DNA from: Rouxiella badensis
GTDB taxonomy: Bacteria > Pseudomonadota > Gammaproteobacteria > Enterobacterales > Enterobacteriaceae
Length of the DNA stretch: 64,000 nt
Direction: 5' to 3'
Assembly: GCA_026967495.1 (NCBI GenBank)
Contig: CP114060.1
Coordinates: 3,038,001 to 3,102,000, forward strand
Below, one piece after another: positions 1-7,921 of this stretch. The notes beneath the pieces were generated by a model that saw only the letters and a program-made list of their open reading frames with translations, ran no database searches and had not been told where the DNA came from. The position numbers were made by a program, and so were the translations under genes. The first letter of the stretch is position 1. Each line of letters starts with the position of its first letter.

Positions 1-586
1 TTTCACCCGACAGCGGCATGAACATCGTCTATGCGCTGGCCGGAACCGCACTGTCGTTTTTAGTCTCCTTTATCTGCGCACTGGTGCTGTGGCGTGAAAA
101 AACGCCGGCGGTTGTTCAGGCCGTGGGCGGGCTTTTTCTGGCTCAACCGATCCAGGGGCAGGTTATCCCGCTGGAGCAGGTTAATGACGAGGTTTTTTCA
201 GCCCGCATTATGGGGGAAGGTATCGCGATTATTCCCCAGCAGGGCGTACTGAGTGCGCCAGCGGAGGGGTTATCGTCAACGTTTTCGACACCGGGCATGC
301 GGTCAGCATGTTGACCGACGGGGGCGTGGAGCTGATTTTTCATATCGGCATCGACACCATCAAACTGAACGGGCAGGGATTCTTCGCCAAAGTGCAGGCC
401 GGTCAGCGGGTCGTGCTCGGCGATACGCTGGTGGAATTCGATCTCGAGGCCGTCAAACGAGCCGGTTTTGATCCGGTGGTCATCATGGTTATCACCAACA
501 GTGAACGCTTTACGCTGGAGCGGCTACCTGCCGCGAAACACATTAACGACTGTCAAATTGTCATGAGCTTAAAGGAGTCCGTGTAA
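1..586 (+). CDS. PTS beta-glucoside EIIBCA, C-terminal end (partial, frameshifted)
   Basis: This is the 3' end of a beta-glucoside-type phosphotransferase permease that imports and phosphorylates aryl-beta-glucosides at the inner membrane. The part seen holds the last EIIC membrane segment (an LVSFICALVLW stretch) and the whole glucose-type EIIA domain, with the phospho-accepting His in FHIGIDTIKL near base 344. The reading frame breaks in the G run at 266-269: one added G joins APAEG to VIVNVFDTGHAVSML, the normal EIIA order. The gene begins upstream of the window. Its TAA overlaps by one base the ATG of the 6-phospho-beta-glucosidase, so the two are co-translated. The family call is secure; the exact sugar is not. 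Confidence 0.85.
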
Positions 587-2049
587 TGAGCAACATATCA
601 ACGTTTCCTGAAGACTTTTTATGGGGCGGTGCTATCGCTGCCAATCAGGCTGAAGGGGCATGGAATATCGGCGGTAAAGGCCCCTCGGTGGCCGACGCTG
701 TCGCCTGGAAACCCAAGGTATCCGTCAAGGACTACAGTGCGCACATGGCGCTCAGCGATGAGAATATCGCCGATGCGCTCAGCGGCCGCAATGACGCAAA
801 TTATCCGAAACGTCGTGGTATCGATTTTTATCACCGCTATCAGGAAGACCTGGCGCTGTTTGCCGAAATGGGCTGTAAGGTGCTGCGCGTATCGATTGCC
901 TGGTCGCGCATTTTCCCTACCGGTGAGGACGCTGCGCCTAACGAGGAAGGGCTGACGTTTTATCATGACCTGTTTACCGAGATGCGCAGACTGAATATTG
1001 AGCCATTAGTGACGTTGTCACACTATGAAATGCCGTTGATTCTTAGCGAGAAATACAACGGTTGGGTGCATCGCAAGGTGGTAGATGCCTTTGTGCGCTT
1101 CAGCCAGGTGTGCTTCGAGCGCTATAAAGGTCTGGTGCGTTACTGGCTGACCTTTAACGAAATCGACAGCATTCACCGACACCCGTTTACCACCGCCGGT
1201 ATTCGCAAAGAGAAAAGCGCCGCGGGTAAGGCCGAGCAGGATATTTATCAGGGGCTTCATCACCAGTTTGTCGCCTCAGCGCTGGTGACCCGCGACTGCC
1301 ACGCCATTATTCCGGGCAGTCAGGTGGGCTGTATGTTGACCAAACTCACCACTTATCCGCGCACCTGCAAACCGGAAGACGTCGAAGCGACGCTAAAAAA
1401 GAACCTCGAAAATCTGTTCTACGCCGACGTGCAGGTATTCGGAGAGTATCCGCCGTTGATCAAGCGTGATTTGGCGCGTCGCAATATTCATCTTGAGATA
1501 CAGCCGGGCGACCTGGATATTCTTAAGTCCTACACCGTCGACTTCGTGTCATTCAGCTATTACATGTCGATGACCGAATCCACCGATCCTGAGGCCGAAC
1601 GTATCCCAGGCAATACGATACTCGGCGTGAAAAACCCTTATCTGGCGGCGTCGGAATGGGGCTGGCAGATCGATCCGCAGGGGTTAAAAATATCGCTGCT
1701 CGAACTCTACGACCGTTACCAGAAACCGCTGTTTATCGTTGAGAATGGCCTCGGCGCCAAAGACGAAGTGGTTGAGGGAAAGGTACAGGATAGCTATCGC
1801 ATCGACTATTTCCGCGCGCACTTCGAGCAGGTCAAGGCGGCAATTGACGAAGGCGTGGAGGTGATGGGCTTCACCACCTGGGGGGCTATCGACATTATTA
1901 GCGCCGGAACCTCGCAAATGTCTAAGCGCTATGGTTTTATCTATGTCGATCAGGACGATGAGGGCAAAGGATCGCTGGCACGTCTTAAGAAAGACTCGTT
2001 TTACTGGTATCAGAAAGTCATCGCCAGCAACGGCGCGCAGATGGACTAA
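586..2049 (+). CDS. 6-phospho-beta-glucosidase (GH1)
   Basis: Cytoplasmic family 1 glycosidase of 487 residues that hydrolyses the phosphorylated beta-glucoside delivered by the upstream PTS permease. The acid/base Glu is in TFNE (E192) and the nucleophile in IVENG (E386). The C-terminal S439...K447-x-Y449 pattern is the one that binds the 6-phosphate in this family and separates it from plain beta-glucosidases. An AAAGGAG ribosome site lies at 571-577, 8 bases before the ATG. It overlaps the end of the EII gene and precedes the antiterminator gene. It resembles BglA, BglB, AscB and ArbB, and I cannot choose among these symbols from sequence alone. Confidence 0.93.
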   Translation: MSNISTFPEDFLWGGAIAANQAEGAWNIGGKGPSVADAVAWKPKVSVKDYSAHMALSDENIADALSGRNDANYPKRRGIDFYHRYQEDLALFAEMGCKVLRVSIAWSRIFPTGEDAAPNEEGLTFYHDLFTEMRRLNIEPLVTLSHYEMPLILSEKYNGWVHRKVVDAFVRFSQVCFERYKGLVRYWLTFNEIDSIHRHPFTTAGIRKEKSAAGKAEQDIYQGLHHQFVASALVTRDCHAIIPGSQVGCMLTKLTTYPRTCKPEDVEATLKKNLENLFYADVQVFGEYPPLIKRDLARRNIHLEIQPGDLDILKSYTVDFVSFSYYMSMTESTDPEAERIPGNTILGVKNPYLAASEWGWQIDPQGLKISLLELYDRYQKPLFIVENGLGAKDEVVEGKVQDSYRIDYFRAHFEQVKAAIDEGVEVMGFTTWGAIDIISAGTSQMSKRYGFIYVDQDDEGKGSLARLKKDSFYWYQKVIASNGAQMD

Positions 2050-2076
2050 AGGCTAAGGTTGCCGCAGGGAAAACAC

Positions 2077-2907
2077 GTGATTACAGTAAAAAAATCGCTC
2101 AATAACAGTATGCTGCTGGTAGAACAAGAGCAGCAGGAAATGGTGCTGTTTGGCAAAGGACTGGGATTCAACGCCAAACCGGGTACCTTGATTGATATTG
2201 CGCACGTCGAGAAGGTGTTTATACCGTTACAGGATTTGAAATCTCGACATTTTTTATCGCTGACCAGCAGTATCCCTGCGGCCTTTTTTGATCTCACCCA
2301 TGACATTATTCAGCTTGCCCAGCACCGTTATGCCGAGAAGCTTAACTCAGTGCTATTTTTTACGCTGACCGAGCATCTTTATTTTGCGGTTGAGCGAAGC
2401 CAGCAAGATAACCCGTTGATTAATAAGCTAAGTTGGGAGATTAAACGCTACTATCAGAAAGAGTACGAGATAGGGTTACAGGCCAAGACCCTGGTTGAGG
2501 ACCGATTCAAGGTTGCGCTTCCCGCCGATGAGGCGGTGAATATCGCCTTTCATCTTATTAACGGCAGCAGCAAGTCTGATAATGCCACTGCGCATCAGCA
2601 GGTTGAGCTGGTCAATCGCATTGCCGAAATTGTGCGCTACAAGCTCAATAAAAATATCGACATTGAATCCATCAATTATGCGCGGTTTATCACACATCTG
2701 CGTTATTTCGCCGAGCGGATCCTTAACGGCAAAATCACCGGCGGAGAGACGGAAGACTTTTACCAGGAGCTGCTGCGCCATCATCCGACCGCGATGGCGG
2801 TGTCCTGGGCTATCCGGGATTATGTGCTCGAAAAATATCAGCTAAATCTCCCCAAAGATGAGCTGACCTGGCTGAGTCTGCATATCAGCAGGCTGGAGCG
2901 TGAATAG
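2077..2907 (+). CDS. BglG/LicT-type transcription antiterminator
   Basis: RNA-binding antiterminator of about 276 residues that, in the known family, binds a ribonucleic antiterminator hairpin ahead of the sugar operon and is switched by PTS phosphorylation. The CAT RNA-binding domain occupies residues 1-55 and starts ITVKKSLNNS. Two PRD domains follow, with conserved histidines in LTHDI and TEHLYF (PRD1) and in THLRYF and SLHISRL (PRD2). I chose the GTG at 2077 because AGGGA lies 6 bases upstream and the protein then starts like other family members; a TTG at 2059 is in frame but poorly placed. It is the last gene of the operon, whereas bgl and arb operons usually carry it first. Confidence 0.9.
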   Translation: MITVKKSLNNSMLLVEQEQQEMVLFGKGLGFNAKPGTLIDIAHVEKVFIPLQDLKSRHFLSLTSSIPAAFFDLTHDIIQLAQHRYAEKLNSVLFFTLTEHLYFAVERSQQDNPLINKLSWEIKRYYQKEYEIGLQAKTLVEDRFKVALPADEAVNIAFHLINGSSKSDNATAHQQVELVNRIAEIVRYKLNKNIDIESINYARFITHLRYFAERILNGKITGGETEDFYQELLRHHPTAMAVSWAIRDYVLEKYQLNLPKDELTWLSLHISRLERE

Positions 2908-3109
2908 CCTCACTGTCTATAAAACCCCCGTTCTGTCGCTTTAATCACCTCATTTTGTCGCTTTTAAAATTTTTTTACCAAAATGGCGGATTACCTATTG
3001 ATGTAATAAGCTAATTTTATGCTTTTAAGTGATAAGCTTTTAAGATTATATTCCAGTGAAAATATGCTCTCGCGGGGCATAAAAACTAAAAACAAACATT
3101 GAGGTGAGT
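2908..3109 (+). promoter_or_regulatory. AT-rich spacer upstream of tcyJ
   Basis: About 200 AT-rich bases separate the antiterminator gene from tcyJ and must hold the tcyJLN promoter. I see no convincing hairpin terminator for the bgl operon and no pair of -10 and -35 boxes good enough to name. GAGG at 3101-3104 is the ribosome site of tcyJ. Confidence 0.4.
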
Positions 3110-3913
3110 ATGGCTTTTTCAACATTACGTCGTCGTTTGCTTCTGGGTGCGATGGCGGTAACTCTGTCAGCAGGCGTGGTTAGCCATTCTTTCGCAGCTT
3201 CTGAAAACTTGCTTAACACTATCAAGCAGCGCGGTACGCTAATTGTTGGCCTTGAGGGCACCTATCCCCCGTTCAGTTTCCAGGGCGATGACGGCAAGTT
3301 GACCGGTTTTGAGGTCGATTTCGCCGATTCTCTGGCGCAGCACATGGGCGTGAAAGCCAAGCTGTCGCCGACCAAATGGGACGGTATGCTGGCGGCGCTG
3401 GACTCTAAACGTATCGATGTGGTTATCAATCAGGTGACTATCTCTCCAGAGCGTGAGAAAAAATACGACTTTTCGACACCTTATACCGTTTCTGGTATTC
3501 AGGTGCTGACCAAAAAGGGTAACGAGTCCAAATTCTCGACGCCGGATGACCTGAAAGGCAAGAAAGTCGGTGTGGGCCTGGGCAGTAACTACGAGCAGTG
3601 GCTGCGCGCCAATGAGCCGGGCGTCGATATCCGTACCTATGATGATGACCCAACTAAATATCAGGATCTGCGCGTAGGCCGTCTTGACGCTATTCTGGTG
3701 GACCGTTTAGCGGCACTGGACTTGGTCAAGAAAACCGGTGATACGCTGGCCGTTGCGGGCAAACCTTTCTCTCGTCAGGAGTCTGGCGTGGCTATCCGCA
3801 AAAATAACCCTGAACTGGTCGCGGCTATTAACAAGGCGATTGCCGATATGCAGAAAGACGGCTCACTGGCGAAAATTTCCGATAAGTGGTTCGGTGCCGA
3901 CGTCACCAAGTAA
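3110..3913 (+). CDS. tcyJ: Cystine ABC transporter, periplasmic binding protein
   Basis: Periplasmic solute-binding protein of the L-cystine importer (older name FliY). A Sec signal peptide with an RRR start and a hydrophobic core ends near SFAA. The mature protein follows E. coli TcyJ closely: GLEGTYPPFSFQGDDGKLTG, DVVINQVTIS, YDDDPTKYQDLRVG and the ending KWFGADVTK. The ATG at 3110 has GAGG five bases upstream; a GTG at 3104 is in frame but overlaps that ribosome site. The permease gene follows after 12 bases and the ATPase gene after that, so this is an intact tcyJLN unit. In E. coli the genes sit near the flagellar region with dcyD; here they lie between bgl and katG. Confidence 0.95.
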   Translation: MAFSTLRRRLLLGAMAVTLSAGVVSHSFAASENLLNTIKQRGTLIVGLEGTYPPFSFQGDDGKLTGFEVDFADSLAQHMGVKAKLSPTKWDGMLAALDSKRIDVVINQVTISPEREKKYDFSTPYTVSGIQVLTKKGNESKFSTPDDLKGKKVGVGLGSNYEQWLRANEPGVDIRTYDDDPTKYQDLRVGRLDAILVDRLAALDLVKKTGDTLAVAGKPFSRQESGVAIRKNNPELVAAINKAIADMQKDGSLAKISDKWFGADVTK

Positions 3914-3925
3914 GGTTTAAACCTG

Positions 3926-4593
3926 ATGCATGAGAGTCTACAACTGGTGCTGGATTCAGCACCATTTTTATTAAAAGGGACCGTCTTCACCCTCGAGTTG
4001 AGTCTCGGGGGATGGTCTTTGGTTTATTACTGGGGTTCCTGCTGGCGCTGATGCGCCTTTCGCATTTCTGGCCGTTGTCATGGCTGTCGCGCGCCTACGT
4101 GTCGATTTTCCGCGGGACGCCGCTGATTGCCCAGCTGTTTATGATTTACTACGGTTTACCGCAGTTTGGCATCGAACTTGACCCGATTCCTTCGGCAATG
4201 ATTGGTCTGTCGCTTAATACGGCGGCCTACACCTCCGAGACGCTGCGTGCGGCCATCTCCTCTATCGATAAAGGACAGTGGGAAGCGGCGGCCAGTATCG
4301 GCATGAATTCTTGGCAGACGCTGCGTCGCGTGGTTCTGCCTCAGGCTGCCCGCACTGCGCTGCCGCCGCTTGGCAACAGTTTTATTGGCCTGGTGAAAGA
4401 CACCTCGCTGGCGGCGACCATTCAGGTGCCGGAGCTGTTTCGTCAGGCGCAGCTGGTGACCTCGCGCACGCTGGAAGTGTTCACCATGTATCTTGCCGCC
4501 TCGGTGATTTACTGGGTGCTTGCTACCGTGCTGTCCTTCCTGCAAAACCGTTTGGAAGACCGCGTTAACCGTCAGGATCAGGAGCCATCATGA
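3926..4593 (+). CDS. tcyL: Cystine ABC transporter permease (frameshifted)
   Basis: Inner-membrane permease of the cystine importer. The start MHESLQLVLDSAPFLLKG at 3926 matches the TcyL N-terminus. The frame breaks in the five-G run at 4007-4011: adding one G joins LELSLGG to MVFGLLLGF, giving 222 residues, the family length. Motifs include SIFRGTPLIAQLFMIYYGLP and the EAA loop EAAASIGMNSWQTLRRVVLP, which docks on the ATPase. The stop overlaps the start of the ATPase gene (ATGA), so the two are translationally coupled. The break is almost certainly a sequencing error rather than a mutation, because both flanking genes are intact and the rest of the protein is conserved. Confidence 0.93.
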
Positions 4594-5342
4594 GTACCAT
4601 TGACGTGAACAAGCTGGTTAAAAAGTTCCATGGTCAGACGGTGCTACACGGTATTGACCTACAGGTAAACGCCGGGGAGGTCGTGGCGATTATTGGGCCG
4701 AGCGGCTCGGGGAAAACCACGCTTCTGCGCAGCATTAACCTGCTGGAAATACCGGACTCCGGCACGATTACCGTGGGTAATATTGAAATTGACGCCAGCG
4801 TGCCTATCAGTAAACAGAAAGAAAAGGTGCGTAAGCTTCGTCAGCAGGTGGGGTTTGTGTTCCAGAACTTTAACCTGTTCCCGCACCGCTCGGTGCTCGA
4901 GAACATTATCGAAGGTCCGGTGATTGTGAAGGGCGAGCCGCGTGCCCAGGCCGAGGCCGAGGCACGCAAGCTGTTGGCCAAGGTCGGGTTGTCGGGCAAA
5001 GAGAGCGCCTATCCGCGTCGTCTCTCTGGCGGACAGCAGCAGCGCGTGGCGATTGCCCGTGCGTTGGCGATGAATCCAGAGGTTATCCTGTTTGATGAAC
5101 CGACGTCGGCGCTTGACCCTGAGCTGGTGGGCGAGGTGCTTAACACCATTAAGGCGTTGGCTCAGGAGCATCGAACCATGGTTATCGTCACCCACGAGAT
5201 GAGCTTTGCTCGCGACGTGGCAGATCGCGCCATCTTTATGGATCAAGGCAAGATTGTCGAGCAGGGTCCAGCAAAAGAATTGTTCTCTGCGCCGAAGCAC
5301 GAACGGACAAAACAGTTCCTGGAAAAATTCCTGCAAAATTAG
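4590..5342 (+). CDS. tcyN: Cystine ABC transporter ATP-binding protein
   Basis: Cytoplasmic ATPase of the cystine importer, 250 residues. Walker A is GPSGSGKT at 36-43, the Q-loop is at Q92, the signature LSGGQ is at 145-149, Walker B is VILFDE at 165-170, and the H-loop is in VTHEM. It belongs to the polar amino acid (PAAT) ATPases. The ATG overlaps the tcyL stop by four bases. A strong hairpin between it and the convergent katG gene serves katG, with its T run on the minus strand. Confidence 0.95.
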   Translation: MSTIDVNKLVKKFHGQTVLHGIDLQVNAGEVVAIIGPSGSGKTTLLRSINLLEIPDSGTITVGNIEIDASVPISKQKEKVRKLRQQVGFVFQNFNLFPHRSVLENIIEGPVIVKGEPRAQAEAEARKLLAKVGLSGKESAYPRRLSGGQQQRVAIARALAMNPEVILFDEPTSALDPELVGEVLNTIKALAQEHRTMVIVTHEMSFARDVADRAIFMDQGKIVEQGPAKELFSAPKHERTKQFLEKFLQN

Positions 5343-5375
5343 AGTATTGTTTAGCTAAGCGGCCCGTCGTGCGGC

Positions 5376-5418
5376 AAAAAAACCGGCACATTCAGTCAAT
5401 TCTGACCGTCTGTGCCGG
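5376..5418 (-). terminator. Rho-independent terminator of katG
   Basis: CCGGCACA at 5383-5390 pairs with TGTGCCGG at 5411-5418, with an inner GTCA/TGAC pairing. On the minus strand the stem is followed by a run of seven T, placing it directly after katG. It may also act weakly on tcyN transcripts. Confidence 0.85.
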
Positions 5419-5438
5419 CTATATCACTTCAGACTGCG

Positions 5439-7655
5439 TTAAAGATCGAAGCGGTCCAGATTCATCACTTTGGTCCAGGCGGCAACGAAGTCTTTAACAA
5501 ACTTCTCTTTGGCATCGACGCTGGCGTAAACCTCGGCGTTGGCACGCAGTATGGCGTTCGAGCCAAACACCAAATCGGCGCGGGTGGCGGTAAATCGTGT
5601 TTCACCACTTGCACGGTCTCGCCCTTCGAAGATTTCTCCCGTAGCATCGACAGGCTTCCACTCATAGCGCATATCCAGCAAATTCACGAAGAAGTCGGCG
5701 TTAAGTTCACCGACTTTATCGGTAAAGATGCCGTGATGGCTGCCGTCAAAATTGGCACCCAAGGCTCTTAAACCCCCGATCAGTACGGTTAACTCTGGCG
5801 CAGTCAGCGTCAGCTGCTGAGCCTTGTCGATAAGCAAGCTTTCCGTTGGGGTGGAGCTTTCAACGCCGCGATAATTGCGGAAACCGTCGGCCTTCGGCTG
5901 TAGCCATTCAAACGACTCAATGTCAGTCTGACTCTGACTGGCATCGACACGGCCCGGCGTGAAGGGCACGTCAATGCTGACGTTAGCCGCTTTTGCCGCC
6001 TGCTCTACGCCCACCACGCCTGCCAGCACGATCACATCGGCTAAGGAAGCCTTGTTGTACTCCTGCTGAATAGTTTCCAGCGTTGGCAGCACGCGAGCGG
6101 CAATGGCGTTAACTTCCCAATCTCTTTGCGGCAACAGCGCGAGGCGTGCGCCGTTAGCGCCACCGCGTTTGTCGCCACCGCGGAAGGTTGAGGCCGAAGC
6201 CCAGGCCACCGAAATCAGCTCACTCACGCTCAGGCCAGCAGCAGCAATCTTCTCTTTGAGGTAGGCAACGTCGGCCGTCGTCGGGTTATAAACCGGCTGC
6301 GGCAGTGGGTCTTGCCAAATCAGGTCTTCTTTTGGTACTTCGGGTCCGATATAACGCGCTTTCGGCCCCATGTCTCGGTGGGTCAGTTTGTACCAGGCGC
6401 GGGCAAAAGCCTCATTAAACGCCTGCGGGTCATTGAGGAAACGACGCGATATTTTCTCAAATTCAGGATCGTGGCGCAGCGTCAGGTCGGTAACCAGCAT
6501 GGTCGGTTTGCGTTTTTTCGAGCTATCAAACGGATCGGGAATAATGTCGCCAGCATCGGAGGCTTCAAACTGAATGGCGCCTGCCGGGCTACGGGTTTGC
6601 ACCCACTCATATTTGAACAGGTTTTCGAAGAAATAGTGGCTCCACTGCGTCGGCGTCTGCGACCAGATAACTTCCAGACCCGAGGTTATGGCATCCGCGC
6701 CCGCGCCGTTTCCATAACTGCTGACCCAACCCAGACCCTGGGTTTCCAGCGGCGCGGTTTCTGGATCAACGCCAACGTGGTCTGCAGGACCGGCACCGTG
6801 GGTTTTGCCCAGCGTATGTCCCCCGGCAATCAGCGCGACAATTTCTTCATCGTTCATGCCCATATTGCCGAAAGTTGCACGGATGGCCGGGGCCGCAGAG
6901 GCAGGGTCACCGCTGTGATTTGGGCCTTCCGGGTTGACGTAGATAAGCCCCATTTCGGTTGCGCCGAGCGGAGACTTGGCCAGTGCTTCAGGATGACGAT
7001 GTTCCAGCCAGGTTTTTTCATCACCCCAGTTAACGTCAAGATCCGGTTCCCAGACGTCTTCGCGTCCGGCACCAAAGCCAAAGGTGCGGAAACCGGAGTT
7101 TTCGAGGGCTACGTTACCAGCAAGAATATACAGGTCAGCCCAAGAAATTTTCTGACCGTATTTTTGTTTAACCGGCCACAGTAGGCGACGTGCCTTGTCG
7201 AGGCTCACGTTATCAGGCCAAGAGTTTAGTGGCGCAAAACGCTGCTGGCCGCGACCGGAACCGCCGCGTCCATCCACGGAACGATAGGTGCCCGCGCTGT
7301 GCCAGGCCATACGAATAAACAACCCGATGTAGGTTCCCCAGTCGGCAGGCCACCACGGCTGCGACTCGGTGAGCAGGGCGCGCAGGTCAGACTTAAGCGC
7401 GGAGTAGTCTAGTTTGGAGAATTCGTGGCGATAGTTGAAATCTTCGCCCAGAGGGTTTGAACGGTTGGAATGCTGATTCAGCAGGTCAACTCTTAACTGA
7501 TTAGGCCACCAGTCTCGATTATGAGTCCCGCCGCCTGCAGTTTCGTTTTTAATCGCGTGATGAAAAGGACATTTACCAACATCTGCTCCAGCTTCTCGGT
7601 CTGCTTCAACAATAGGTTTTGCAGTATTATCTGCATCATCAATAGGATTGCTCAT
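5439..7655 (-). CDS. katG: Catalase-peroxidase
   Basis: Haem catalase-peroxidase of 738 residues that removes hydrogen peroxide. The distal triad R115-W118-H119 is in RMAWHSAGTYR, the proximal haem ligand is H280 in GGHTLGKTHG, and the Trp-Tyr-Met crosslink that gives catalase activity is complete (W118, Y239, M265). The duplicated, haem-free C-terminal domain is full length. AAGGAG lies seven bases before the ATG. It stands alone, convergent with tcyN, with its own terminator. In enterics katG is activated by OxyR; I did not find an unambiguous OxyR site in the 180 bases upstream. Confidence 0.97.
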   Translation of the reverse strand: MSNPIDDADNTAKPIVEADREAGADVGKCPFHHAIKNETAGGGTHNRDWWPNQLRVDLLNQHSNRSNPLGEDFNYRHEFSKLDYSALKSDLRALLTESQPWWPADWGTYIGLFIRMAWHSAGTYRSVDGRGGSGRGQQRFAPLNSWPDNVSLDKARRLLWPVKQKYGQKISWADLYILAGNVALENSGFRTFGFGAGREDVWEPDLDVNWGDEKTWLEHRHPEALAKSPLGATEMGLIYVNPEGPNHSGDPASAAPAIRATFGNMGMNDEEIVALIAGGHTLGKTHGAGPADHVGVDPETAPLETQGLGWVSSYGNGAGADAITSGLEVIWSQTPTQWSHYFFENLFKYEWVQTRSPAGAIQFEASDAGDIIPDPFDSSKKRKPTMLVTDLTLRHDPEFEKISRRFLNDPQAFNEAFARAWYKLTHRDMGPKARYIGPEVPKEDLIWQDPLPQPVYNPTTADVAYLKEKIAAAGLSVSELISVAWASASTFRGGDKRGGANGARLALLPQRDWEVNAIAARVLPTLETIQQEYNKASLADVIVLAGVVGVEQAAKAANVSIDVPFTPGRVDASQSQTDIESFEWLQPKADGFRNYRGVESSTPTESLLIDKAQQLTLTAPELTVLIGGLRALGANFDGSHHGIFTDKVGELNADFFVNLLDMRYEWKPVDATGEIFEGRDRASGETRFTATRADLVFGSNAILRANAEVYASVDAKEKFVKDFVAAWTKVMNLDRFDL

Positions 7656-7835
7656 AGGTATACTCCTTTTAATTAATTCTCACCTCTACCCTATACGCGG
7701 GCATTGATAAGTCATACCTGAATTACTCTATGGATTTGATAGCCTTTTGCCTCGGTAATAACGCACGCATAAACGCTGCTTAAACCTGCCTTTGTCACAG
7801 AAACAGTGTGGATTAAACTTTTAACTAATTCACTA

Positions 7836-7873
7836 TAAAAAAAACGGGCTCTATCACAAAAGATAGAACCCGT
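7836..7873 (-). terminator. Rho-independent terminator of putA
   Basis: Arms at 7844-7855 (ACGGGCTCTATC) and 7862-7873 (GATAGAACCCGT) pair over 12 positions with one mismatch. A run of eight A precedes the stem on the plus strand, which is the T tail for the minus-strand putA transcript. Confidence 0.85.
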
Positions 7874-7921
7874 AGCCGTCGATATTGCCTAAAGAGTAGG
7901 CGTTGCCTGTTACCGTATTAA

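Noticed and set aside
6312..7184. A 290-codon open frame opposite katG
   Set aside because: Entirely inside katG on the other strand, with no family resemblance; a shadow frame.
7656..7835. An OxyR site before katG
   Set aside because: ATAG and CTAT fragments occur, but not with the spacing of the OxyR consensus, so I do not claim it.
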